A DNA stretch of 64,000 bases from contig JBAMDO010000001.1 of NCBI GenBank assembly GCA_037074765.1, positions 124,001 to 188,000 on the forward strand, written 5' to 3'. Under the pieces are notes generated by a model. The model saw only the letters and a list, made by a program, of their open reading frames with translations, was not told the DNA's origin and ran no database searches. Below are positions 27,088 through 40,689 of this stretch, one piece after another (position 1 is the stretch's first letter; each line of letters starts with the position of its first letter). The position numbers were made by a program, and so were the translations under genes. This DNA is from Mansonella perstans. Lineage: Eukaryota > Nematoda > Chromadorea > Rhabditida > Onchocercidae.

Positions 27088-30000
27088 CTATAAATCAAAT
27101 AGGCAAATACATTACACAATTCAAGGTGAATTAAACTACCACCACTTATTATCAAATGTTTTTATAAAAGCTGTGGTTGTCAACATACTTTGAAAATGCT
27201 GGATGGAAACGACATTAGCCGCAGCAGCACAATTCAATATAACGTCAGCAAGATAATGGCCCAAAAAAGTTAAAGTACGAAATAACTTGTCCGACTGTTC
27301 ACCATCAGCTTCATTAATCGCTTCTTCAGTAATCTCGACAACCAAACGAAGAGCCGGTAAAACTAATTCTGAAATTGATGTTGCAGCTGTCTCAAGAGCG
27401 AACCCAGAACAAATTCTATCAAACCTTTACAGTGATTAATTACAAATGATAAATTCATGGTAAAATTACTGCTCAAAATGACATATCAATATTACAATAA
27501 TTAAACACTAACATTACAACGCATGACTCATAAAAATATTGCCAGTTAAATGAAACAATCAAAAAATGAATAAAAATGGACTTACGATTCGGGTAAGTAA
27601 TTGATAAAGCATTCTGGAGATCCTCACATGACTGTTTTAAGATTTGTTTATATACTTCGCCCAGCGAAGCTGTAATGGTGAAATCCATACGGTAAAAATG
27701 CAAGAAAATATCACAAAGAAAACCGTTGTTTGAAAAAGTTATGAAGCAGATTCGAGAATGAAAAACAGAGAAAAAAATTATTACCAAATAAGCTATTTAG
27801 GACAGTACGCAGTTTGGCTGTACTTTTCTCTTCTATTTCTTTCACAGTCCTGATGTTTTCTGCTTTCAGTTGTTCTACTATCTGCAAGATTTGGTTGTTT
27901 TATATTTTATCGAACTTTCGGTTCTACCTTAAAACTTTCCTTTTGACTTTTTCTAAACGTTCTCATATTTTTTACTTATTGTGTCATTATTGTGAGGCGA
28001 ACCGATATTAAAAACATAAAAAGCATGGACCGCAGATGTAAAAAAAAGGGCATGTCTTACAGCGAGGAAGTTCTACCCACCAAAACCACACGATTCATAT
28101 AGATATGAATAATTGTCAAGTTTTGCGTGTTTAACTTTATCAGTACTTTTTGATTTTTGATTTAAAATATACCTGCTCCAATTCATGAACTTCATTATCT
28201 CGTTCAGTTATACTTCTTTGAAGACTATCGACGATAGTGTTGGCATCTTGCACTTTTTCTTCTACAGCTATGTTTTCTTGTCCCATTTCTGCCACCTTCT
28301 TTTCCAGATTCGATATGGTTTCTTCACTATTTCGTTTTTCCGTTTGACAAGACATCAACTCCTTTTGAGCTTCAGAAAGCTTTGTGAGTGCCTAAAAACT
28401 CTCTGGATAGCAAAATTGTAGTTGAATTGGCATATTACAGGACTCAGCTAGGACTACACAGATTTGAAGTCGACATTTCTTGATTAGATGCTCCAGAAAA
28501 TCGTACGATGAAAGTATCAGTTATGAGTAAACATAAAAGTACCTCAATGTGCTCTTGTCGCAAATTAGTATAAGCGCTTTTCATTTTCTGATAATTGAGT
28601 TCACTACTTTGAGCTTTCTGCTCTGCTTCTAGTAGCCGAGCTTCATCAACTGTCTGTTGTCCCCTCGCTATGGTTACTTCTCGTAACCTGTCGACCTCGC
28701 CCTAAATATAGAACAAAATCATAAAAAATCTTATTAAACGTAGAAAATGAAAAAAACTCGCGCGAAGTAATAAAAATATACAAATATTCATGTACACCTT
28801 GACATCATCCAGCGTCTGCTTGTAGTGGTCATTTTCTCGCTGCGCTTGCAATAAGAGTTTTTCATATTGTTCAATACGAGCACGTGCCTTAATAAAATTT
28901 CCATTGCGATTTGTGAATAAATTAAAGTGACTGAAAGTAAAAGTAAGGGAAAACACTTTTGAGCTAAATTTGAGCAGTATTCTAGCAATGACTAACTTCG
29001 AACCACACAGATGGGAAAATAACAAAGCAGTAGGCAAAAGATCGTTATTTATCACATACCTCATTCGTGAGCCTTTCATTGTGATAACGCGTATCTTCCA
29101 CGTCCCGTCTTAAAGCTTCAATTATTGCATCTCTGAAATCGCGAAATATTCAGGAAGAAAGAGAGAAAAATTTATGCTAGAATCAAAAAGAGTACGACAA
29201 GAAAGTTTAGTAAATAAAACTTAAAATTGAAAAAACAAATTCCTCACAGTGCAACGGTACAGAAAAAAGAAACAACCTATACCATACAAAAATAGCATAA
29301 AAATTACTTTGAATCCATGAAACCAGAACTATTCTGCAATCCAGTCTCTAGAACATCAACTAAATTTTCATCCGCTACAGATCGTTCATCAGGAGGGGTT
29401 TCAGTTTCGCTAACATTATTATCATGAAGATAAGCATTTGGTGCTTGATAACTTTCCAATTCAGATGCCTAAAACTTTACTAAATGGTTGCAAAAATATA
29501 TCAGGGTAATTACGCAATTAAAAATCGAAAGCTGAAAAGTGAGTAAATAGAAGGCGAGACAAATGTGCTACCTGAAGAAAATTGGGCGGGTATGTTGGCA
29601 ATTTTGGGATCGAAACTAGAAACTTGAAGTACTGTAAATTTGTTGCAGTTTCATAAAACTCTTTTGTCTGTCGAAAAATCGAATTAAATCGACTTCTGTG
29701 GCCGAGCAATGCGTCTGGAGACAATTCTGAAAAGTCTTGTGGCTAAAAATGTGTCAGGACGTGATAGTTGAAACAAATTGCAAATATTTCGAGATGAAAA
29801 CGAGGTAATCTATGAAAAACGAAGTAGGACACTTCTAAAAAATCGACAGTACACGCTAAATGAAGCTAGACATTAAAAATAGGAGTTTGCTTTATCAAAA
29901 TAAAGGAGACTTAAAGTAGCTTATTTTCCTGCCAAATGGTCATGCTACAAAAATTGAAAAAGAACACTTACTTGAATGCAGCTTGAAAATCAATTTCACG

Positions 30001-31776
30001 AGATGATCATAGAACTTGCTTGTGTCGAGAATTATGAGTATTAATGGTGATAACATGCATTGTCCTTGAGGATACAAAGAACTCCAATTAACATTATCCA
30101 CTTTTCTGAGAACTAAAATGATAGGTTTGACCAAAACAATTTGATTTCTGATTAAATGGTTAAATTCGATACAAAAGATTACCAGATGCCTGCAAAGCCA
30201 GCAAATCATCCATCTGATCCAACATTTCAATTGAAAGCTCAAACGATTGGTTCACATCGGCATTTGCTAATGTCTGAATTTGACTGGCGCTCAATTTTAG
30301 ATTTCCCGGTATAGAATGATTCTGAAGAAAAATGTAAATTCAGGATTTCCATAACAGACTGGAATTCCTAAAACTTTTTTTCGCAAAACCAAAAAAAAAG
30401 ATCAGAGAAGATGAAGATGACAGCTTGGGATCAAAAAATATAAAGATGCTGACTCGGCTGTGAAATTCGAGACGACTGACAAGCATTTTACAGTAGGAAG
30501 AATTTGGCCGACCGTAATCGGAATTCTCAAGATGATGCCAAAAGTTTCCTAGTGCTTCGATACGGGCTTTGTATCGAACCGATTCTTCTAGCACTTTGCG
30601 ATGACCATCTTGGATTAACTGCAAAAGAGAGAACCCGATATATTGCTAAAGCTAATTAATATTTGGAGACGTGCAAAGGCCAGCTAATTCAAAAATTTCT
30701 TTTTCGTAATATCGCTGATGCAAAATGTCAAAGAACTATTATTACCCTGAAATATCTACTACCACGTGCTGACATAAGTGATAACGCAGAGCAGGAAAAA
30801 CTTGTAGTATGATTCACCATCAAAAGGTAACCAAAATAATTAATGAAATTGATTATAAACAATGAAAACAGCAGATTGTTTTATTCACGCAGTTAACTAA
30901 ATAATCACTCAACTTTCATATAAAAGTTAAATTTTTAGCACAATGCTTAATTCCGTGGGAAAAGTCTTGGAATACCTATTGAAATAAATTAGGTGTTTTA
31001 AGATAAAAATTTGTGTGTTGTTTTAAATTAATGTCCATTCGACAACCTTGTGAAGTAAATGACAGAATTTCCAACTAATGACTGGGTTTTTTTCCAACTG
31101 AATACGTGAAATACAACTCCAAAATAATGCACAAGATTTTTCTTTATGCGTCCCAACGATCACTTGCCGTGCATGTTTATGCTTTAGTGGTACTTCATTT
31201 TTGTTCAACGCTTTATGCACCGACACAATCTGAAAGCATGAAATTAGATAAAAACCATAAAACCAGGATAATGATGAGAATAATCGAACAATATGTCAGC
31301 TTTCGCAGTAACTTCAATTTGACTTCTTAATGAAATCCAACAAAAATTTCATAAAAAACAAATAAGCTGAAATTCAATTCTCATAACCGTAAAAGAAATT
31401 TAGTGAAATATGGGGCAAAAAATCCCTAATAAATTTTTTTTTCAACTGACATACGACATTCTTTTTTACCAGATGCATTTTCAAAATGCCACTTAAATTC
31501 ATTTTTAATAAATTACAAATGGCAACAATATTGAGGAAGGAAAATTGGTAATATATTTCACATCACCTGTTATATCGTTCTCAATCTTGAGCCTGTCGCA
31601 ATTCTTACCTGAAGATTTAGAAAGTACTTTTAGCTCAAACTTCAACAACTACTTCTAGATATCCTCGGAAGTGTGGTTTGGCCAACAATTGAGTATTCTA
31701 GAAAAAATACGAGCTTCACCTGATGCTTGATGGATGCTTCTCGATCATCGCCCAACACGACTGATTTTAGTGACAT
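25088..31776 (-). CDS. hipr-1: HIP1/HIP1R (Sla2) family endocytic adaptor
   Basis: Links clathrin coats and phosphoinositides to F-actin. Exons: 31776-31720, 31229-31047, 30618-30454, 30321-30183, 30112-29972, 29726-29572, 29468-29308, 29132-29060, 28887-28798, 28701-28543, 28391-28173, 27881-27785, 27669-27586, 27368-27189, 26969-26866, 26710-26526, 26259-26047, 25779-25550, 25272-25088. This gives 939 residues. An ANTH domain (about 20-280) carries VSVHKALNKNEVPLKHKHAR, WKFCHLLHK and NLQYFKFL. A long coiled coil spans about 335-575. The C-terminal I/LWEQ (THATCH) actin-binding module (about 690-900) carries NEFYKRNHQWTEGLLSAARA and SQEIAASTAQLFVSSRVKA. It ends with a terminal helix, EEMESQVRILELEAKL. 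The start MSLKSVVLGDDREASIKHQ joins the ANTH domain in phase. The intron between exons 13 and 14 has a second phase-compatible solution (exon 13 ending 27582, exon 14 starting 27424) that adds 17 residues. Confidence 0.95.
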
Positions 31777-32470
31777 CGTCTATTATGCAACACAGTTGCT
31801 AATTTACCCACAAATTCAATTCCACTTCCTGCAACGATTAAGTACTATCAGTAACACAATACTTTGCTCAAAAGATAAACAAAAGTTGCCAACTTCACCA
31901 AAATATTGTCAAATGTCAAATATTAAAGACACAAAATCCGAAAGTACCATACGAATTAGGTCTTGAAAATAAAAAGAAGAAAAAATTAAAAGTTGTAAAC
32001 AATTGTTTACATAATAATTTACGACATTATCACTTGATGACTCAGAAATATATGCGATACTGCACAGTATGACATTTCCCCTTATCTCAATCTGTATAAC
32101 TGGTCAGAGGATACAGCACAGCATTCCCTTTCAGTATGGTACTGTAAAACAGGACAAATTCATAATATAAATTGTGACCGTGAGATACATCATCATGATA
32201 CGTGATTTCTGTACCCAGTACTATACTATAATATTTCTTCTTTGTACGTAATTCGAGAATATTTCCGACCTTCCGTGACCATTTCAGACAAATAAAAGTT
32301 CCTATTTGCGAAAAGTTAAAAAAGTGATCAAAATTCATTTGTCGATGACTTTGCAACAATGCGTGAGCCTCACTATGCCACAATACCAGCTCCCGAAACA
32401 TCATCATAAACGCATATAGGTACACATATACGCGCACACTACATACATATACAATACACACACACACATG

Positions 32471-32735
32471 TTCAGATACATAAACACACAAATATACGTA
32501 TTCATTGCGTTATGAATACAGACAGTTACTATACACATTTTGCAAATATGCATATTTAACACGTAACACGCATACTTGCGTAAACATACATAATACATTT
32601 ACATACATGTTCGGATACATGAACACACAAATATACGTATTCAATGCGTTATGAATACAGACAGATACCATACACATATTGCGAACATGAATATTTAACA
32701 CATAGCACGCATACTTGCGTAAACATATATAATAA
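32471..32735. repeat. 139-base tandem duplication in an ACATA-rich block
   Basis: Copy one starts at 32471 (TTCAGATACATAAACACACA) and copy two at 32610 (TTCGGATACATGAACACACA). They share a core reading AATATACGTATTCA..GCGTTATGAATACAG and another reading CGCATACTTGCGTAAACAT. Flanking CA/TA-rich simple sequence runs from about 32410 to 32890. Confidence 0.8.
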
Positions 32736-33230
32736 TTCGAAAAATATAAACACTGACATGTACATACGTTAACAGCAGGATGTATCCATAAACACACGCC
32801 ATATTCTTCACATAAACATATATCACATATGCATAAACATATATCACGTGCGCATAAATATATATTACGTACACATATTTATTACTTAAGTATATCCTAG
32901 ATTCATAAATGACACTCTGTGTGAACAACATTGCATTACATTTGCACAAGTTAAGTTGACTAAGTTGACAAATGATTTGCATTTTGCAAGTTAGCAGTAT
33001 ATTTCATTTTCTCGCCTTCTGTCTCTCCTTCTTATCTATCAATTTCTCATTTATTTAAATTTATTACTTGCTATCAATATTGCTTTGATAATGCAATACT
33101 TTCATCAGTTGTCCATTTCACTTCCTACCTAATAACTTAATTATTTACTTGCTTAATTAATTCAATTATTTATTAACTTTTATTTCTTTCAAATGCAAGC
33201 GAGATTCCTTGCTTGTATTACAGCAAGAGA

Positions 33231-33308
33231 TTATTAGTGAAGTCAACTGTTACTACTAATTAGTGAAGCCAATTGTTACTACTAATTAGTAACGTCAACT
33301 GCTATTAC
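33231..33308. repeat. 26-base repeat, three copies
   Basis: Units at 33231-33256, 33257-33282 and 33283-33308 all follow the pattern TAATTAGTGAAGTCAACTGT plus TACTAC, with one to four differences each. Confidence 0.8.
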
Positions 33309-33906
33309 ATTTGCTTTTGTGTTTCTTTTCAATTTCTAATTTGAGTAAACATTTTTAATCACTTCTGAAGATTGCATTCAATTGAATGAAAACTGATCCG
33401 TAAAGCCTTACGGCAAATCTTATTCATTATTTGCCAGTTGACATGGCATTCAAATGATTCAATCGATCTTTACTGCAAACTTTTAGCATTAAAAAAGCAG
33501 AAATAAGAAGCAGACAGGTGTCTAAAGGACAATAAATTTCCTGAATATTCTGATGATAACCGGGAGAGAGAGCGAAGCGAAAAGAAAATATAAGTTAAGG
33601 AGAACAGTTAGGGATTTTGTTAATCATTTGGCAAAATTCAAATCTATGGCATTGGATATTTTAATTTAAATTAAAATTAAAGGTAATAAATGGCAGAAAA
33701 GAAGAAAATCTCACCTTTTGTGCATTTAAAGGTATATTTCAAATAATTACTTATGCTTTCATTTGTGAAATGCATTGAAATTGCTTCTGCTTACTTTCAA
33801 AAAAAATATATTATGCAAATTATTCTGATTTCTTCCTTTTTCCTGGTCAGTACAAAAGGGACAATTTGCAACAGTCGGAAGTGTATTTTTTAGATAAATT
33901 TGAATT

Positions 33907-36160
33907 ATGATTAGCTGGTTGCTGTCTGTTGCGACAGTGAATCTTGTACAGATTGGTCTCGCTATCAGCTCTTTTTCGTATCATCCGGATTACAGTAAAC
34001 TATCTATTAGTAATTTAGTATGCATCATTTAAAATAATCTATTATAAAAAAGTTGTATCATTTAGGACTAGTTATTTTAAGTCAAAAATTGCTTAAGGAA
34101 AAAAATTGAAATTTCCCAAAAAAATAGAAATTCCTCGAAACAACATTTCTGTTTTCAGTTTTCAAAATGAATTATACCTGTTAATTGGCTAATTCATTTT
34201 TACCTTTCTTAAGCTTATTCAATATCTTCACTACCGTATAAGATCAGAAGCAGTGCAAAACTGAATGAAATTTTGATATTTTGAAAAAAAATACATTGCA
34301 AAAATGTCGGCCTCTTTAATGATTTTTGAATAGCGAACAATTTATTCTATCTATAAATTAATTATTCATATCTATCAGTTGCTCTAATGATGGGCCTTTC
34401 ATTCAGGCTTGACATTGTTATGTCAATATCAAGTTGATATCGGAAACAACATTCATTGCTTAGCTGCCTAAAACACTCACAAATAATAACAGACGAATTC
34501 TTCCTCTCTTCTCTTCCTCCGACTAATTTAAAAACTTTTTTGAAAATTGTTTCGAAAAATCATTAACAATAATCTTCTTACAGATAATCATATTGGGTGC
34601 ATTAATAAATGTAGTAATTACATTGCTTGCAATTTTTGTCTTATATCTAATGAGGCCAAAAGAAGTATTGATAGTGGAACAAGATGACAAGCAAAATTTG
34701 CTTATTCCACCGGAAAAAAAACCTCTGGTTAAATCATTCGCAGAAGTATGACATTTTTATTGTTGACAAAATATAATGATTTCACAAATTATTCAAACGA
34801 AACTTTTATAATCTACAGTAATTAATTAAAGCTTAATTGGTTTCATGAAATAGTTCTCGAAAATTTTGCAAGATTATTGCCTAATCACATCACAAATAAT
34901 TTTTCTATTTTCACATAATTTTCATTAAATTTAACGTTCAAAGATCTGAGTTACCAATAGTTGCGAGATTTCACTGACGAAAAAGAATACATAAAAATTG
35001 CATTTAATCTTTCAAATCTAATTTTAATTGAAATCATGAAAATGATTATTGTGAGGATGGGAAAAGATAATTTAATTAAAATCAAAAAATGAGGTGCAAA
35101 AGTTATAGAAAACTAAAGAACTAGCGGAAGTTTGGCAATTCTGTCCAATTCAAATAAGTTCTGCTTCAACTACTTCCAAAACTGGTGATGAACCAATGCT
35201 TAAAGAAGTTGCTGATGTGGATGACAGTTTAACGAATGTAATTTCTTTTCTTTTAATTCATATTTCTTTTCCTAGCAATGAGATTATTAGTAAGAATATT
35301 AGAAAAGTTCATTGTACTTTTCTGAGCTTATCGTGCGTATTGTATGATATTTGATGGAGTTTTACGGAAAAAAATTGCCACTAGTAGAATTAAATTCAAA
35401 ATTCAACTCGGAATTTCTTTGAATATAGTTCTTTCAATTTATTTGTGATGAATAAAAAAGTAACAAAAATAGCCAATGATTTTTTTGATGATAATAGAAT
35501 TGACAATATGAAGACTAAGTTAATGGATATACAAAAGAGTAAGTATATTAATGCCATAGATCAAGCTTAAGATCCCACTGGTAGTAGAAGTTTTTTAAGA
35601 GCATATTTTGAAAGAAGATGAAACAATTGCAGATGCCAGAATTACCATCATATATGACACATATCGAAGGAGGAGAACCAGTTGTGTTCCATTTTAAGGA
35701 AGAGAAACCGAAAACAGCTATTTTACCGGTTTATATTAGGACGAAGAGTGAAAATGAACTGGTGCCAACAAGAATAATGCATTCCTCTTCTGAATCAGAA
35801 ACGGGAAAAAGCAAAAAAAGATCGCTTATAACAACAAGTGAAACAAAAACTGCAAAAACATCGACATCACTGCCGTTGTCGTCACCTACTCTCATAGAGA
35901 TAAACACCAAAAAAAATGCAACAAAGATGACATCAGAAGTCAAAGCGGGAAGTGAATTCAAAACAACGACAACTACTCCAGCCGTATCTGCCGACAAAGG
36001 TTATTGCTACTTTTACATTTTCGTACAAAATTTAACAATATCACGACAATCCTATGAAAATATCGGGACAAATATTTGAGACACACCGATAAGCACTGCA
36101 AATAAATTAAATGATAATTTCTCTCGAAAAAGAATGATTATTAAATTTTGGGATACATAG
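33907..36160 (+). CDS. Unrecognised membrane protein with Ser/Thr-rich tail
   Basis: Five exons join in phase: 33907-34017, 34584-34745, 35109-35237, 35633-35999 and 36081-36160, encoding about 282 residues. Exon 1 begins MISWLLSVATVNLVQIGLAI, a signal peptide or first membrane helix. Exon 2 holds a strong helix, IIILGALINVVITLLAIFVL, followed by charged sequence. Exon 4 is hydrophilic, rich in Ser, Thr and Lys (KTAKTSTSLPLSSPTLIE; TTTTTPAVSADK), so it is probably disordered and possibly O-glycosylated or phosphorylated. The last exon is short and the least certain. A TATTTTTTAG ends 13 bases before the ATG and would serve as a trans-splice acceptor. I recognise no domain. A small nematode-restricted protein is the likeliest reading. 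The donors (GTATGC, GTATGA, GTAATT, GTTATT) are all ordinary. Confidence 0.55.
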
Positions 36161-39100
36161 CATAGGTTGACAATATTGGTAAAAATTCAAAACATTAGTG
36201 GAAAAATTAAAAGCACTGGTTGCTTTTAAGTGAAATAAAGATGTAAATCAAAAAATTTGAAATGAATTAAATTCAAGAAATGAATTAAATTTGAAATGAA
36301 TTAAATTTTCTAAAATTCAAGAAAATGAAGCAAATAGAAGCAAATTGTCATCAAAATTATCACCACCATCATCATTACCATCACCAGAGCCGCCACAGTC
36401 ACCGTCATCAGAATCACTACCATTATCTTCATAAACAAGCATCAATTAAATGAACGCAGGACCATCTCATATTGTGGGAAATACATCATTATCACCCATA
36501 TTTGGTGATTAATCAAGAACTGATAAATAACAAAAATTTTGAAATAATTAAATTCTTATCTGATCAAATGTGACAAGTTCGATTAAAATTTTCCACTTTT
36601 AAATCATGAAAATTTGAAAATGAAGCATGACACTGTTATCATGATATGCAATATTTGCAGAGATGAAAAAATTTCCAGCATATTTTTCCAAGATAACTTT
36701 TCAACCATTCGATGGAGTTGACAATTTTCTTTTCACTCATTTGGTTGTTTGATGTAAATGAATGTAAATGAAGTTAAATGAAGTTTTGATTTAAATGAAA
36801 ATATAAATGTAAATGAAGCTATTTCATCCTTTTGAATATACTTTTTATTAACTGATTTACTTTGTGTTACCAAGTACTCCTGAATCATACTGAGATTTGG
36901 TACGACATTCAAGAATGAAGTTCTGGTTTTGTGTTATTTATAATCATGCATTGATAATATATAGACTCGTGATAAAACTTGTTTTTGATATTAATAAGTT
37001 GTATTTTAATTCAAGAAGCAACTTAAGAAAAATAAAGAAAAATACGCTTTATTAGCATGTTTGTCAAGTATTCCAATTCTGCCGAGTATTTAATTTATCA
37101 AATAACAATTATTTTGCAAAATCAATCAATTATCAAGCATTTATAGCGATACTGGAAATCAGAAACAAAAAAGTGCAAAAATGATGGAAAAATTTTCATT
37201 TTTATTTATTACGGTACCATCCGAACGATATCATTAGCATTACTGTCGCATGTGTACACTCGTACATATTTGTAATTCTAACTTTGGTTCTTGCTGAATG
37301 TTTCCTCCAATTAGCTACACCTGCAATATTTAACACCTTAAATTTAAATTAAATTGCTTAATTAGTATAATTTAATTAATGCTAACATTTATTATACATT
37401 CATTCAGCATTCATATTAATATTACTTTCATGAAGAGTCATAACAGATATTTAGCGAAATATTTTAATTTTTTTAAAAATGAACAAGCCAAAATCGTTTG
37501 ATTGTTTTTTTACCATTTTTCTTTTTTCCTTTATTTTGATTTTTAAAAGAAACATAAAAAATGGAAAATTTGACCAAATGACCGATCAGCGACAGTTCTA
37601 TATTCCATCATAGATAGCCGTTTATTCATAGAATATTATAATTATCATTCTAGGTTAGCTCTATCATTGGTTTTTTTACTATTCGTTAGCTTACTGTCGT
37701 TAATTCAGTAAATGCTTTTGCTTACAATCAATTAACGCCAGCTTTCAATTTATTCAAAAATTTCAACTAGTTTTCTGATCTTTGCTAAAAATTTCATGAC
37801 AAATTCCTGAGAAACGCTCTGTTTTTGTTTTGCACCTACTTTTATCGGACATAGCAATGCTAACTGAGATTTTAAAATTATGTTTGTTTCAAATTCATCC
37901 TTCTCTTGCTTCTTATTTAAATTAAAAAAAAAGAAGCATTAAAAATCTGTAGTTGAACTCTGTTAATATATCTTGCATCAAATTTTTCTTAACAAAATAT
38001 AATAAAACATGTACGAACGAAAGAAAAATCAAAAATTTTAGTTTCAAATTTGATTATGTATTTGAGTGCAATCAATTTCACTTATGCTGATTCTTTGAAG
38101 AAAATTTCTTTTTTCTGATAGATTTAAATATGCAAAAGCTTCAGTGTGCAAAATCTGTGAATTCATTTGTATGTATGCGTACTGCAATATGAAAATGTTT
38201 TGTGATGACAACAATCTCGAAATTTTAAAATCTTTTGAACTAAAACGACATTTAATCAAACTTTTTAGAATTTCCATCTTACTGAACTCATAACTTTATT
38301 CCTTTTCTTTGCTCGTAATTACTTTCCGCCTTGAAAATCTTGGAGTATTTCCAAGCGATATTGAAACACTTAATCGCTGTGTTTGTCTAAATTTTTGATT
38401 TCTCAAATGTGTCAGCTAGTGCTGGATTAGGATAGGATTTTTAAATGGCAATATTCATTTCTTCAAATTTAATTTATTTCAATCTTTATATCTTTTTAAG
38501 AAATCGAAGCAATTAAATTTAAAATATCGCTGATTCAAAAAGGACAGAATGGTCCAAAAACAAATTGACCCGTGATAGTAATGTTGCAAATACACGCAAG
38601 CAATGATAGAAATTTGCAGGAAGTAACATATTATGCACCAATGTCGAAAATTTTGGAAGTTACATTTAATTCGAAAGAAGCTCAATCAATTAAAAATGCA
38701 ATCAGTTAGAGTTGATTGTTTATTATTTTTTCTGAAAGAATTTTCCATTTCTGCTCTAAACACATTAGTCATTAATCAAGAGCAATCAATTAATAAGAAG
38801 TTTCGGAATTTTTGTTGAAACGATCAAAGATTGAGGTCGCATTTTTTTGCGACAGTAATTGTTAATTTTTTTTTGCTTGTCACATTTTTTGGGGAAGACG
38901 AAAGCAGTTAATTTGCATGTTTTAATTATCAAACGGACGCTTATTTTGATCCATGTTCCCAAAACTCAGTTAAACTCTGATTTTCTGTAAAAATTTTCAA
39001 TATTGAAAGATATCAGTAAGCATTCTACCAGATATAAGAAAAATAAAACATCCGGAAATTTCTTTCCATATTAACAAGCAACACCAATTTTTCACTGCCA

Positions 39101-39580
39101 TATTCCACTCGCCATTATATTCCTGGCTATTGCAACTTTTTGCATTATATCTCTTCAACCGATCAATCCAAATCCGGCAATTTAACTATTTCCATCATTG
39201 TTAGCGGTTTTTTATGCCAAAATAATGATGTTAAATAGTAGCTTTCAGAATAAGTCTGCTGTATCAAATGGGGGCGCTCCTAAACACCTAACTTTAAGTT
39301 AGAAAATGTCAAACTTCAATAGCAACAGTCAATTTTATTTGATCGAATTTTAACACATTTAAAATTTATAATATGCTTTATTAATCTGTTAACTATGTTA
39401 ATTAATATGTTTTAACATTAGCTTCAATCTAAAAACAATACAATTGCAGTATGAAATGATGACACTACTTTGACAATATTATTTTGCATCATTTTTTAAA
39501 TAATAAACAGTTTTAAATAAACAAATATTTTAAAATTTCTTATTGGTAATTTTCACGTAAATAATTTTTCATCTTGCTAC

Positions 39581-39640
39581 ACTTGCACATACCTGCACAT
39601 ACCTGCGCATACATGCGCATATCTGCCCATATACGTGCAT
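39581..39640. repeat. 10-base tandem repeat, six units
   Basis: Six consecutive decamers of the type ACCTGCACAT, ACCTGCGCAT, ACATGCGCAT, ATCTGCCCAT run without gaps. TGCGCAT-like cores recur with an exact 10-base period, close to one helical turn. Confidence 0.85.
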
Positions 39641-40425
39641 CGCAGTTTAACTGCGATAGGATCAAGATTTAAGACTTAATAAAAAGAATTAATCTTTCTC
39701 GCACAAATATTTAATTGCTAAAAATTTAACTGCAGATCTCTATATTTCTCCGTACAAAAAAGTCTAATTAAAATTCACTGGTTAATTCTAAAATTGTTGC
39801 AGTACTCTGAAGACAAATAATGGATATTTTCATGCATTATTCTTCAAGATTTTCCATCATGATCACAATTAAACTAATTCATATCATAGCATAATTAATT
39901 TGACTTTAATTCTTTCATCCCTTGTACCTTCATATCATATCTCTTTTAGAAAGTGACTTTAGCAAAGACGTTCAAATGTTCCAGAGACATTCAAATAAGA
40001 GAACAATGACATTGGTGAAATGAAGATGATTGAGATAAGATATGAGAAATATAATAGAATAGTGATAAATTCAGAATCAAAAATGATAAAGAAAAAGTGC
40101 AAAAAGTAATGCTAAAAATGTTCAAAATTTGGCCAACATTGTTTGAAAGAGGTTTTCAGCATTTCATTCTTTGAAATTAAAAATGAACTGAATGAAAAAG
40201 TTTAGAACCACAAGTTCATAGCTGGAAGCACTTTCCTGCACACGGGTTTTGAATTTATCTGAATACATGGCTTTTGATTATAGCATTGACACTTCAATAG
40301 ATGCTGGTTATCATCTGGCAATGCTTTGACAACATATCCCAATCAGCTGTATTGCCGAAATATATAAATATATACGATAGCATAGACGATAGTACTTAAT
40401 ACCGTATTTAATTACTGTGCTTATA

Positions 40426-40689
40426 ATGTCTACAGCAACTATTCATTCCTGTCCTTTACTTTTCTTATTTGAACTAACTTTGACTTTCATATTCTACTTT
40501 TTTCTTCGTTATTTCTATGCAATAAAACAATTTCAAACATTTAATAAATTATCCGATAAGTGTGAGAAAAAGAAATTTCAAACCATTTCAATGAATGAAT
40601 TTCAGTTGATGGAAAAAGAAAAAAGTAGAGAAATTAAACCACAAAAAAACTGCCATTTCTTAAGTAAAATTCACTTCAGTCAAAAATAA
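40426..40689 (+). CDS. Possible small single-pass membrane protein
   Basis: An uninterrupted frame of 87 residues starts MSTATIHSCPLLFLFELTLT and continues with one hydrophobic segment (FIFYFFLRYFYAI). A Lys-rich hydrophilic tail ending FSQK follows. A TATATAAATATATA stretch lies about 60 bases upstream. No homologue is recognised and AT-rich DNA can produce such frames by chance, so this is only a candidate. Confidence 0.22.
   Translation: MSTATIHSCPLLFLFELTLTFIFYFFLRYFYAIKQFQTFNKLSDKCEKKKFQTISMNEFQLMEKEKSREIKPQKNCHFLSKIHFSQK

Larger units (their letters stand above)
31777..33906. other. Intergenic with microsatellite/minisatellite block
   Basis: Upstream region of the divergent pair hipr-1 (-) and the 33907 gene (+). 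Between 32410 and 32890 it is dominated by ACATA/CACA-rich simple sequence and a 139-base tandem duplication. The open stretches on the minus strand there translate to repetitive Tyr/Cys/Val protein and are not genes. A 26-base triplet repeat lies at 33231-33308. Confidence 0.55.

Noticed and set aside
32087..32982. Several overlapping minus-strand frames rich in Cys, Tyr and Val
   Set aside because: They are translations of the ACATA/CACA repeat block, with the same peptide recurring at the repeat period.
35430..35540. Extra exon in the 33907-36160 gene (between TTGAATATAG and GTAAGT)
   Set aside because: Its open frame needs phase 1, while the flanking exons join directly in phase 0.
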